Positions 43,335 through 50,227 of a DNA stretch of 50,227 nt are shown here, one piece after another. The notes under the pieces were generated by a model. That model searched no databases. It was not told where the DNA came from and was given only the letters and a program-made list of their open reading frames with translations. The stretch is taken from NCBI GenBank assembly GCA_005881895.1, contig VBCG01000001.1, positions 1 to 50,227 on the forward strand, read 5' to 3'. How positions within the stretch are numbered: position 1 is the stretch's first letter; the number at the start of each line of letters is the position of its first letter. Both the position numbers and the translations under genes were made by a program. Source of the DNA: Betaproteobacteria bacterium (GTDB lineage Bacteria; Pseudomonadota; Gammaproteobacteria; Burkholderiales; Casimicrobiaceae).

Positions 43335-43676
43335 ATGGTGGAAACAGCAAAGCCCACCGCGCCCGCGCGGGATCCACTCGAGGTGAACGACGCCGATTTT
43401 GCGGCGCAATTCGATGCGCTCTACGGCAGCACGTGGGGTGCGGGCGCGATACCGGCGAAGTACAAGGAGTTGACCGGCGTCAGCATTTCCGTCGTTACTC
43501 GTTGCGAGCCCTGTCTCGCTCATCATCTGCGGATGGCCCATGGTCAAAAGGCCACCAAGGACGAGTTCGTCGAGGCGATCCGGCTGGGGCTTCTGACCGG
43601 CGGTTCGATAACGATTCCGACCGCTCGTTATGGCTACAAGGTGTTGCAGGATCTGGGTGTGCTGAATTCGCGCTGA
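43335..43676 (+). CDS. AhpD/carboxymuconolactone decarboxylase-like protein
   Basis: The 113-residue protein starts at the ATG behind GAGGA. It has the peroxidase-type motif CEPCLAHHL, a CxxC followed by His, in SVVTRCEPCLAHHLRMAHGQ, plus the helical pattern TKDEFVEAIRLGLLTGGSIT of the AhpD/CMD family. Such small helical proteins reduce hydroperoxides or alkylhydroperoxidase partners. It lies 49 bp after icmF and 21 bp before the amino acid transporter, with no functional link that I can see. Confidence 0.85.
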   Translation: MVETAKPTAPARDPLEVNDADFAAQFDALYGSTWGAGAIPAKYKELTGVSISVVTRCEPCLAHHLRMAHGQKATKDEFVEAIRLGLLTGGSITIPTARYGYKVLQDLGVLNSR

Positions 43677-43697
43677 CATCACTTCGAGGGAGCACCA

Positions 43698-44525
43698 ATG
43701 AAATCTTTTGTTTGTTTCGCCTTTGCGACTGCGGCGTTTGCTGTTGTGACGACAGCCCGCGCCGACGTCACGGTTCCCGCGCCGGGTGCCAGCCCGCGCA
43801 TCGATGCGATCAAAAAATCAGGCGTGCTTCGCGTCGGCGTCCTCGCCAACGCGCCGTGGCTCGTCGAGAATACGTCCGGGCAGGGCGAGGCGTGGAGCGG
43901 TCCCGCATGGCTCCTGGCGCAGGAATACGCGAAGCGTTTGAACGTGAAGCTCGAAGCGATTCCCGTCAGTCACGAAACCAAGGTGCCGGTGCTCGCGTCC
44001 AATCAAGTCGATATCTCTGTCACGCCGCTTGCCGAGACGCCCGACCGATTGAAGGTCGTCGATTTCGTCATCTACTCCAGTACCAGCGTTTGCCTGTTCG
44101 GACTCGCATCGAATCCGAAGTTCGCCGAGGCAAAAAGCGTCGACGATCTCAACAAGTCCGACATCACGATCGCCTATTACACCGGCGGCGGCGAAGAAGG
44201 CTGGGTGAAGGAACGGTTTCCGAAAGCGCAGCTGCGCGGCGTCGCGGGATCGGGCGTGGCGCCGGTCGAGGAAGTGATGGCCAAGCGCGCGGATGCCGTG
44301 CCGATCAATCGCGTGCCGTGGGTCGCGATGGGGCGCAAGCTGAAGCAGCTCGCGGTCCTCCCCAAGGACAACAACTGCCAGAACAGCACGGAAAAAGCAG
44401 CGCCCGTCGGCATGGCGATCGACAAGAACCAGCCGGCGTTTCTGCAGTGGACGCGCGCGGTCGAAAAAGAAATCGAGGGCAAGCTCAAGGCCGATGAGGC
44501 GCGCGTTGTCGACACGATGAAGTAG
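43698..44525 (+). CDS. polar amino acid ABC transporter, periplasmic binding protein
   Basis: The 275-residue protein has a signal peptide (KSFVCFAFATAAFAVVTTAR) and a family-3 solute-binding fold: KSGVLRVGVLANAPWLVENT, then KVPVLASNQVDISVTPLAET, then TPDRLKVVDFV. It would bind a polar amino acid or opine. It is followed by two permeases and an ATPase, giving a complete transporter. SD GAGGGAGC upstream. Confidence 0.9.
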   Translation: MKSFVCFAFATAAFAVVTTARADVTVPAPGASPRIDAIKKSGVLRVGVLANAPWLVENTSGQGEAWSGPAWLLAQEYAKRLNVKLEAIPVSHETKVPVLASNQVDISVTPLAETPDRLKVVDFVIYSSTSVCLFGLASNPKFAEAKSVDDLNKSDITIAYYTGGGEEGWVKERFPKAQLRGVAGSGVAPVEEVMAKRADAVPINRVPWVAMGRKLKQLAVLPKDNNCQNSTEKAAPVGMAIDKNQPAFLQWTRAVEKEIEGKLKADEARVVDTMK

Positions 44526-44553
44526 CAGTCTTCCGCCAGCGCGCGGATCGCGC

Positions 44554-45219
44554 ATGGAGTTCGATTTCGCGGTCATCACCGATCACGCGCGATTTCTCGC
44601 GTCGGGCGTCGGCGTCTCGCTTCTGCTCGCCGTGCTGTCCGGTGCGACGAGTCTCGCCACCGGGTTTATCGTTGCGCTGCTGCGTCTCTACGGCCCGCCC
44701 TGGCTCAAGCCCGCGGTCGTGCTCTACATCGACTCGATGCGCGCCATTCCGGTGCTCGTGGTGCTGGTGTGGACGTTCTTCGCGCTGCCGATCGTCACCG
44801 GCCTCACGATGCCGCCGTTCTTTGCCGCGTTGCTGGGGCTCACGATTCATCTCGCGGCGTACGCCGCCGAGATCGTGCGCGCCGGCATCGAATCGGTGCG
44901 GCCGGGCCAAACGCGGGCGGCGCTGGCGCTCGGCATGTCGCGGTCACAAATCCTGCTGCGCATCGTTCTGCCGCAGGCGATTGTGCGGATGCTGCCGGCG
45001 TTCGGCTCATTGTTGTCGATCACGATCAAGGACACAGCAATCGCCTCGGTGATTGCGGTGCCGGAGCTGATGCGGCAATCGGAAACCGTCGCCGGCCAGA
45101 GCTTTCAGCCGATCGAGGTCTACACGTTTGCGATGCTCGTGTATTTCGCGATGCTGTTTCCCGTTACGCGCGGCGTCGATCTGTTCTATCGCCGCGTTGC
45201 GCACCTCGGCCGCTCATGA
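44554..45219 (+). CDS. polar amino acid ABC transporter permease 1
   Basis: The 221-residue protein has five or so hydrophobic segments and the His/Glu/Gln/Arg/opine family permease signature (RPGQTRAALALGMSRSQILL, then RIVLPQAIVRMLPAFGSLLS) with the EAA-type loop. ATG 44554 is 28 bp after the binding protein stop. The next permease begins inside its last codons. Confidence 0.92.
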   Translation: MEFDFAVITDHARFLASGVGVSLLLAVLSGATSLATGFIVALLRLYGPPWLKPAVVLYIDSMRAIPVLVVLVWTFFALPIVTGLTMPPFFAALLGLTIHLAAYAAEIVRAGIESVRPGQTRAALALGMSRSQILLRIVLPQAIVRMLPAFGSLLSITIKDTAIASVIAVPELMRQSETVAGQSFQPIEVYTFAMLVYFAMLFPVTRGVDLFYRRVAHLGRS

Positions 45220-45875
45220 CGCTCGATTGGGGTGTGGTGTGGCAGAACCGTGACGCGCTGATCAAAGGCACGGCGACGACGATCCTGCTGACGTTTGCGA
45301 CAATGGCCATCGCGCTGCCCTGTGGCGCCGTCGTCGCGGTGTTGCGGCTTTACGCATGGAAGCCGATCCGCGGGCTTGCTACCGCGTACGTCGAATTCTT
45401 CCGTAATCTGCCGTTGATTCTGGTTGTCTACTGGGCGTTTTACGTGTTGCCGATCCTCACGGGATTCGGCGTGTCGCCGCTACTCACCGGCCTCGCGGCG
45501 CTCGCGCTCAACGTGACTGCGTACAACGCCGAAACGTTTCGCGCGGGAATCAACTCGATCCGCCGCGGTCAGGTCGAGGCCGCGATGGCGCTCGGGATGA
45601 GTCGCGTGCAGGCATTGCGCCGCGTCGTGATCCCGCAGGCGTTGCGCCGCATTCTGCCGGTGCTGGCGAGCACGTGGGTGTCGCTGTTCAAGGATACGTC
45701 GCTTGTCTCGGTCATCGCGGTGACGGAGCTCGCGTACGTGTCCATGCAAGTTCGTGCGCAGACGTTTCGCGTGCTCGAGATGTTGACGGCGATGGCGATT
45801 ATTTATTGGTTGCTGGGCTATCCGCAGGCGAAGCTCGTCGATTGGATCCAGCGGCGCTATGCGGTGACTGAATGA
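45216..45875 (+). CDS. polar amino acid ABC transporter permease 2
   Basis: The 219-residue protein begins [20 protein letters not shown] at an ATG overlapping the stop of permease 1. It has the same family signature ([20 protein letters not shown], then [20 protein letters not shown]). The two permeases probably form a heterodimer with the ATPase encoded next; its stop overlaps that ATG by four bases. Confidence 0.92.
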   Translation: MTLDWGVVWQNRDALIKGTATTILLTFATMAIALPCGAVVAVLRLYAWKPIRGLATAYVEFFRNLPLILVVYWAFYVLPILTGFGVSPLLTGLAALALNVTAYNAETFRAGINSIRRGQVEAAMALGMSRVQALRRVVIPQALRRILPVLASTWVSLFKDTSLVSVIAVTELAYVSMQVRAQTFRVLEMLTAMAIIYWLLGYPQAKLVDWIQRRYAVTE

Positions 45876-46654
45876 TTGCTGAAAACAACAGTGGCGGCCG
45901 CGCCAAAGGCACCGGTGCGACGATCATCCGTTACCGCGGCGTCGTCAAGCGCTACGGTGCATTCACGGCGTTGGACGGCGTCTTTCTCAACGTTCATGCG
46001 GGCGAGGTCGTGTGCCTGATCGGCCCCTCGGGATCGGGAAAATCGACGCTCCTTCGTTGCACGAACGGCCTCGAATCGATCGAGGGCGGTGACATCGAAT
46101 TCGAGGGCACGATGCTTCCTCGCGACGAGCGCGCGCTACGCGCGGTGCGGCAGCGGATGGGGATGGTGTTCCAGAGCTTCGAGCTTTTTCCGCACCTGAC
46201 CGCGCAGCAGAACGTATCCGAGGGGCCGCGCACGGTGCTGCAAATGAATCAAGCCGACGCGAATCAGCGCGCCGCCGCACTGCTCGACAAGGTCGGGCTC
46301 GCCGACAAAGCGCCCAATTATCCTTCGGCGCTATCGGGCGGTCAGCAGCAGCGCGTCGCGATTGCGCGTGCGCTCGCAATGAATCCCGACGTGATGCTCT
46401 TCGACGAGCCCACTTCGGCGCTCGATCCGGAAACAATCGGCGAAGTGCTGAGCGTGATGAAGAAACTGGCGGACGAGGGCATGACGATGGTCGTCGTGAC
46501 GCACGAGATGTCATTTGCGCGGCGCGTCGGCGATTGGGTCGCGGTGTTCGACGCCGGCCGCATTGTCGAGCAAGGTCCGCCGAGGCAGATTTTCGACGCG
46601 CCGACGACCGAGCGCACGCGCGATTTCCTGAGTCATCTCGGGTGGAGTGGTTGA
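45872..46654 (+). CDS. polar amino acid ABC transporter ATPase (GlnQ/HisP-like)
   Basis: The 260-residue protein has Walker [10 protein letters not shown], the Q-loop in [12 protein letters not shown], signature [16 protein letters not shown], Walker [15 protein letters not shown] and the H-loop [10 protein letters not shown]. The [10 protein letters not shown] plus VTHEM pattern is that of the polar amino acid family. It closes the operon. Downstream the forward strand holds no gene until 47303. Confidence 0.95.
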   Translation: MIAENNSGGRAKGTGATIIRYRGVVKRYGAFTALDGVFLNVHAGEVVCLIGPSGSGKSTLLRCTNGLESIEGGDIEFEGTMLPRDERALRAVRQRMGMVFQSFELFPHLTAQQNVSEGPRTVLQMNQADANQRAAALLDKVGLADKAPNYPSALSGGQQQRVAIARALAMNPDVMLFDEPTSALDPETIGEVLSVMKKLADEGMTMVVVTHEMSFARRVGDWVAVFDAGRIVEQGPPRQIFDAPTTERTRDFLSHLGWSG

Positions 46655-46729
46655 CGCGCCACATCCGACATCGAGAAGCTTTGACCGCGCTGCCGGACGG
46701 CGGGATGTCGCGACGTAATCGGAGGTTCG

Positions 46730-47135
46730 CTAGAACAATATGCCGAACAACTTTTTCAGAAGCTCCTCCAGCGGCATCATGGTGAGCAACAGCGGCACAA
46801 TCGGAACGAGTGTCGCGGCCGCAAGTCGGACGATGGCATCTCGTTATGGGCGCGGCGCGCATGGTGCGCACCACCTCCTAACTGTTGCCCAGATCGGCAA
46901 GCGGCTGGATGTCGGCGCTGCCTACGAACGGCTCATCGGCGGGCGCGCCGCCACGTAGCATTTGGCATCGACCTCGCGCACGTAGCGTTCGGCCAGCGTT
47001 CCATATTCGCGCAGGCCCATCCGCTTCGCCGCTGCAAGCTGCGGCGCAAATACCAGGAGGGGACCGAGGACCACGCACAGCAGGAAGATGACCATGATCG
47101 CGATCTCGGCCTTGAACTGAGTCAGTTCGGCCCCA
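46730..47135 (-). pseudogene. decayed C-terminus of a conserved membrane protein
   Basis: Three reverse frames in turn carry one continuous homology. TQFKAEIAIMVIFLLCVVLG then PLLVFAPQLAAAKRMGLREY and GTLAERYVREVDAK come first; the next frame holds LRGGAPADEPFVGSADIQPL, then ADLGNS and an in-frame TAG, then EVVRTMRA; a further frame gives IVRLAAATLVPIVPLLLTMM, then PLEELLKKLFGILF and TAG at 46732-46730. I recognise this as the tail of a proteobacterial multi-pass protein of unknown function. At least two frameshifts and one stop separate the pieces, and the N-terminal half is absent. Clear decay, not a single error. Confidence 0.72.
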
Positions 47136-47302
47136 ACGAACCCCTGGCTATCCGACGAGACTAATGCCGCAACACGAGGCCGTGACCTCGGGAAACTACG
47201 AGGTTCGGACGCGGAATTTACGAGCGAGTCAGCGAATCGTGCTCCGGTGACCTCTAAGCCGGCCGCGCGCGGGTAACATCCGAAACATTTCCCGACGCAA
47301 CC

Positions 47303-48382
47303 ATGGAACACGACCTCCGACGCGATCTCACCCGCACCGTCCTCGCGGTTCTCATCATCGGCGGGCTCATCGCCGCGTCGCTGTGGATCGTACGGCCTTT
47401 CCTCGCGGCGACGATCTGGGCGACGATGATCGCCGTGACCACTTGGCCGGTTCTGCGCACGCTCCAGAGGCGTCTGTGGGGCAAACGCTGGCTCGCTGCG
47501 ACCGTCATGACAGCGGCACTGCTGCTGATCTTCGTGATACCGCTCTCCGCTGCGATCGGCACGATCGTCGCCAACGCCGGTGAGATCGTTGATTGGGCGA
47601 ATCGATTCTCCGATGTGAAGCTTCCGCAGCCACCTGAGTTCGTCGAGAAGATTCCGATCGTCGGCGAAAAGACGGCGAACCTTTGGCGCGAATACGCCGA
47701 CAAGGGATCGGAAGAGCTCGCGGAAATTGTCCGGCCTTACGCCAGCCGCGTCGCGACCTGGTTCGTCGCAGAGGTCGGGAACTTCGGTCTGGTGACGCTA
47801 CAGTTCCTGCTCACCGTCGTCATTTCCGCGATCCTTTATATGATCGGCGAGGATGCTGCCCGCTGGGTCCGCCGATTCGGTCGGCGCCTCGCCGGTCAGG
47901 CGATCCGTGGAGTGGCGCTCGGCGTCGTGGTCACGGCGTTCGTCCAATCGGTGCTGGGCGGCATCGGTCTCGCGATCGCCGGCGTGCCGTTTGCGGCGGT
48001 GTTGACGGCGGTGATGTTCATGCTTGCGCTTGCGCAGATCGGCGCGGTGCCGGTGCTCTTGGGCGGGCTGGCTTGGTTGTGGTGGATGGGCGATACCGGG
48101 TGGTTTGTCGCCCTGCTTGTATGGACGATTGTCGTGGGAAGCCTCGACAACATCCTGCGTCCAGTCCTGATCAAGAGAGGCGCCGATTTGCCGTTGCTGC
48201 TTATTTTCGCAGGCGTTATCGGAGGCTTGTTTGCGTTCGGCCTACTCGGGTTGTTTGTTGGCCCGGTGCTCCTCGCGGTCGGCTACACGCTTCTCGACGC
48301 ATGGGTGGCGGAGGCGCCCGACGACGAGGTCATTGCAACCGACGGCGAAGCGGTCCGTGCACTCGGCGCCGACGGAAGCTGA
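47303..48382 (+). CDS. AI-2E family transporter
   Basis: The 359-residue protein has the AI-2E (formerly PerM/YdiK/TqsA) pattern: hydrophobic pairs at both ends, a hydrophilic middle loop of about 90 residues (~85-170), and the family's GGIGLAIAGVPFAAVLTAVM and LFAFGLLGLFVGPVLLAVGY segments. Members export autoinducer-2 or act as Na/H antiporters, so the name is a family name and not a proof of substrate. It is intact, between two broken genes. Confidence 0.88.
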   Translation: MEHDLRRDLTRTVLAVLIIGGLIAASLWIVRPFLAATIWATMIAVTTWPVLRTLQRRLWGKRWLAATVMTAALLLIFVIPLSAAIGTIVANAGEIVDWANRFSDVKLPQPPEFVEKIPIVGEKTANLWREYADKGSEELAEIVRPYASRVATWFVAEVGNFGLVTLQFLLTVVISAILYMIGEDAARWVRRFGRRLAGQAIRGVALGVVVTAFVQSVLGGIGLAIAGVPFAAVLTAVMFMLALAQIGAVPVLLGGLAWLWWMGDTGWFVALLVWTIVVGSLDNILRPVLIKRGADLPLLLIFAGVIGGLFAFGLLGLFVGPVLLAVGYTLLDAWVAEAPDDEVIATDGEAVRALGADGS

Positions 48383-48483
48383 AAACATCTGATCATGTTA
48401 TGGGTTCTACTGGATAATCGCCACCAAGTCGTCGGGATGCCTTCGGTTCTTATCCACAAATCCTGCCTCGCGTGAAAAGAAAA

Positions 48484-48957
48484 TCAGACGCGAAACCAAG
48501 GAAGTGCAAGGAACGCTTTCACGATGAATGCGTTTGCCAGGTCGACGAAGAGCGACCCGGCCAACGTGATCAGCAGAAATGCTTTCGGCGAAGGTCCGTA
48601 GCGCAACGCAACACTATCCATCGTCGCCATCGCGACTGGCATCGAGCTCAATCCGAATCCCAGAAATCCGCCGACAGTAACGGCGGCGTCGTAGTCGCGG
48701 CCGAGCCAGCGAAACAGAAGCAGGACAGCGATCAACGCAGTGACAAGGATCTGGATCGCGACGTTGGCCAGCAGCGGTCCGATTGCTGCGCCCAACAACC
48801 ACAGCTTGAGGCTCATGAGGTACATCACGAGGAACGCCTGCAACGCAATCTCTCCACCGCGCTCGATCGGGTCAAAATCGAGCTTCGCTCCGATTGCGTC
48901 GCCCACCTTGGTGATCGCGACGCCAGCGAGCATTGCCGTAAGGAAACCGGGCAACAC
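48484..48957 (-). pseudogene. C-terminal remnant of a sodium/glutamate symporter (GltS-like)
   Basis: The reverse frame gives about 157 residues matching the C-terminal third of ESS-family symporters: LPGFLTAMLAGVAITKVGDA, LSL-type helices in FLVMYLMSLKLWLLGAAIGP, FRWLGRDYDAAVTVGGFLGF and GLSSMPVAMATMDSVALRYG, and the end PSPKAFLLITLAGSLFVDLA. The usual N-terminal two-thirds are missing; upstream sequence has stops in this frame. A GTG at 48957 opens the frame but a working symporter cannot result. Confidence 0.78.
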
Positions 48958-49167
48958 AAATCCCGCTTATCTTGCGTAATCAGTTGACGATTTCTGTTGC
49001 AATGCGAATCACCCGAATCAAAATTGGATGTTGGAGGTCACATCCTGTCCCGGCTAGGTCTTGTCGATTCAGGCGGCAGCGTTCGCTTGCGACACGCGCT
49101 CCGGAGTCGCTCGCGACTTGTCGGACCCCTTCTTGGGAGTCAGTTGGGCCGATCTCGGCTGCTAAGG

Positions 49168-49778
49168 CTACTGAAGGAGCCGAACGCGTCCCGTGACGAG
49201 ATCGTATATAGCGCCCACCAACTTCACGTCGCCCCGCACCGCGCGGGCCTTCCCTTCGCGCGATTCAAGCACGACCCGAATAGTCCAACGCACGTTTGCT
49301 TCGACGGCCGCGCTGAGCAGCTGCGCTGGAGGCAGCATCTGGTCGAGATTGTCCAGGGCCGGACTAATGCTCTTCAGGAGCGAAGCGATCCGGCTACGAT
49401 AGCGAGTGCCGTGGAACTTCTCGGCGATAGCGGCACCGCCCCGCAGCCCTCATGCCCCAAGACTACAAACAGCGGTGTGTGCAGGTGTGTGCCGGCGTAC
49501 TGCAGCGTCCCCGTGATCAAGGGGCCGAGAACGTTTCCTGCGACTCGTATGACGAACAGCTCGCCGAATCCCGCATCGAACAAAAGCTCCGGCGGCACCC
49601 GGCTGTCGCTGCACCCGAGAATCGTGGCGTAGGGTTGCTGGGCCTTGGCGAGCTCCGCCAAGACTTCCTTCTGCATTGTCGGGAACTGCGCGCGGCCGGT
49701 TGCGAAGCGTGCATTGCCTTCCCGTAAACGATTGAGCGCCTCGTCGGCGGAATAGTTAGGTTGAAGGCTGGCTGTCAC
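49168..49778 (-). pseudogene. beta-carbonic anhydrase with a frameshift
   Basis: The first part has zinc site CSDSRVPPELLFD and later GHEGCGAV with the second Cys/His pair. After GHEGCGAV the original frame runs into PLSPRSSTALAIVAG and stops near 49374. Sequence in the next frame continues the family: AAIAEKFHGTRYRSRIASLL, then KSISPALDNL, SREGKARAVRGDVKLVGAIY and DLVTGRVRLLQ with TAG at 49170-49168. One base is missing near 49438, where GTGCCGCT stands for an expected GTGGCCGCT-like sequence. The start is uncertain: a GTG at 49778 or an ATG up to 49886 or 49937. The enzyme would hydrate CO2; as it stands it is broken. Confidence 0.82.
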
Positions 49779-50122
49779 GATTCGCGATCGCCCTGGCGAT
49801 AAGTTGCTCGCGGAATGATAGCTGCCCCTATGGACGCACCCTAGTCCGAGCGCGCGACTTCTTCCCCACGCCACCTCAGAGGGCATTGCGTTCGGAACCT
49901 GTTCGTGTAGGGCCGCTGCCCAATAATGCGGCCGCAAGGATCAATCTTACGACCCCGCGATATTTATCCTTGGCCTACCGCAACGTCTGCTTCCTGTGAT
50001 CGGACAGTTCCGCGGACTTCGCCTCTGGCCAATCGCAGCCTGTCGTTTTTCGCGAAGGACCGGAATAAACAACGAGCTAAGCGCCGTAGTCGATTCGCTT
50101 CCCGATGGTTACTGTTCATTGG
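49779..50122. other. stretch without a recognised gene
   Basis: A forward 71-residue frame (49926-50141) and the extension of the reverse carbonic-anhydrase frame to 49937 are open, but neither shows a domain or ribosome-binding site. The stretch is less G+C-rich than the core of the window and contains no obvious palindrome or repeat. It may hold the promoter of the carbonic anhydrase remnant. Confidence 0.4.
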
Positions 50123-50227
50123 TCACCGCGTCGGCGAGTGATAGGCGCTTTGGGTCTTGCCCGTCGCCTGCTCAATTTCCCAAGGCAATGCATCGGGCGC
50201 TGCCGGGGGCGGATTATTGCCAGGTGG
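50123..50227 (-). CDS. possible C-terminus of a gene running off the right edge
   Basis: The reverse frame is open from the last base and encodes 34 residues, beginning PPGNNPPPAAPDALPWEIEQ and ending ATGKTQSAYHSPTR before TGA at 50125-50123. The proline-rich linker followed by LPWEIEQATGK is protein-like. No family is recognised, and the piece is short. Confidence 0.3.
   Translation of the reverse strand, partial: PPGNNPPPAAPDALPWEIEQATGKTQSAYHSPTR

Noticed and set aside
46740-46958. 72-residue forward gene
   Set aside because: It is antisense to the decayed membrane-protein tail and has no domain.

Overview
The window is about 63% G+C and gene-dense, with many ATGA/GTGA stop-start overlaps. 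The gene set suggests a soil or rhizosphere betaproteobacterium, most likely Burkholderiales-like: a PaoABC-type aldehyde oxidoreductase, a fused isobutyryl-CoA mutase, orphan periplasmic binding proteins and a short intergenic repeat containing CCGCAAGCGTGGGGG. This placement is an inference from gene families and repeats, not from a marker gene. No rRNA, tRNA, CRISPR array or intact insertion sequence was seen.

Layout. 1-3.7 kb: the tail of an alpha/beta hydrolase, then two class III cyclase-domain proteins in tandem (one with a SnoaL-like front, one with TolB-like and TPR regions). 3.8-5.2 kb: a broken VapBC remnant facing an apparently intact Phd/VapC toxin-antitoxin pair, then a cytochrome c scrap. 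5.3-10.1 kb: a Nudix hydrolase and a reverse-strand operon for a Tat-exported molybdenum aldehyde oxidoreductase (paoABC-like) with a SnoaL-like protein. 10.4-13.8 kb: a deleted SDR gene, an acidic low-complexity protein and two orphan solute-binding proteins. 13.8-15.8 kb: an EamA exporter flanked by two copies of a palindromic repeat, and a LysR regulator.

15.9-31.4 kb is the most interesting region. It is a long forward gene cluster encoding a sulfatase, a complete sugar-type ABC importer (binding protein, two permeases, ATPase), an IolC-DUF2090 fusion, IolD, IolE, IolB, two Gfo/Idh/MocA dehydrogenases (the first broken), a deleted binding-protein copy and an inositol-monophosphatase-family enzyme. 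Read together, these genes could import a sulfated (or phosphorylated) inositol, strip the ester inside the cell and feed the ring into inositol catabolism. A LysR gene transcribed divergently from the sulfatase is the natural regulator candidate.

31.4-39.8 kb (reverse strand): a MauG-like di-haem protein split by an in-frame TAG, a small membrane protein, a Ser/Thr kinase with a C-terminal TPR-like region paired with an ECF sigma factor, and a two-domain M16 protease. 40-46.7 kb (forward): IcmF behind a perfect 20-bp palindrome, an AhpD-like protein and a four-gene polar amino acid ABC transporter. 46.7-50.2 kb: an intact AI-2E family transporter set among gene remains (a membrane-protein tail, a GltS C-terminus and a frameshifted beta-carbonic anhydrase).

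Two themes run through the window. First, short repeats sit exactly at stop and start codons: a 'TAGGGTCAGACTC' palindrome and an 86-bp 'TGAGC...GTGGGGGT' element. Second, an unusual number of genes are broken by internal deletions, frameshifts or a stop. This could be real genome decay or an assembly or consensus artefact; only reads can decide.
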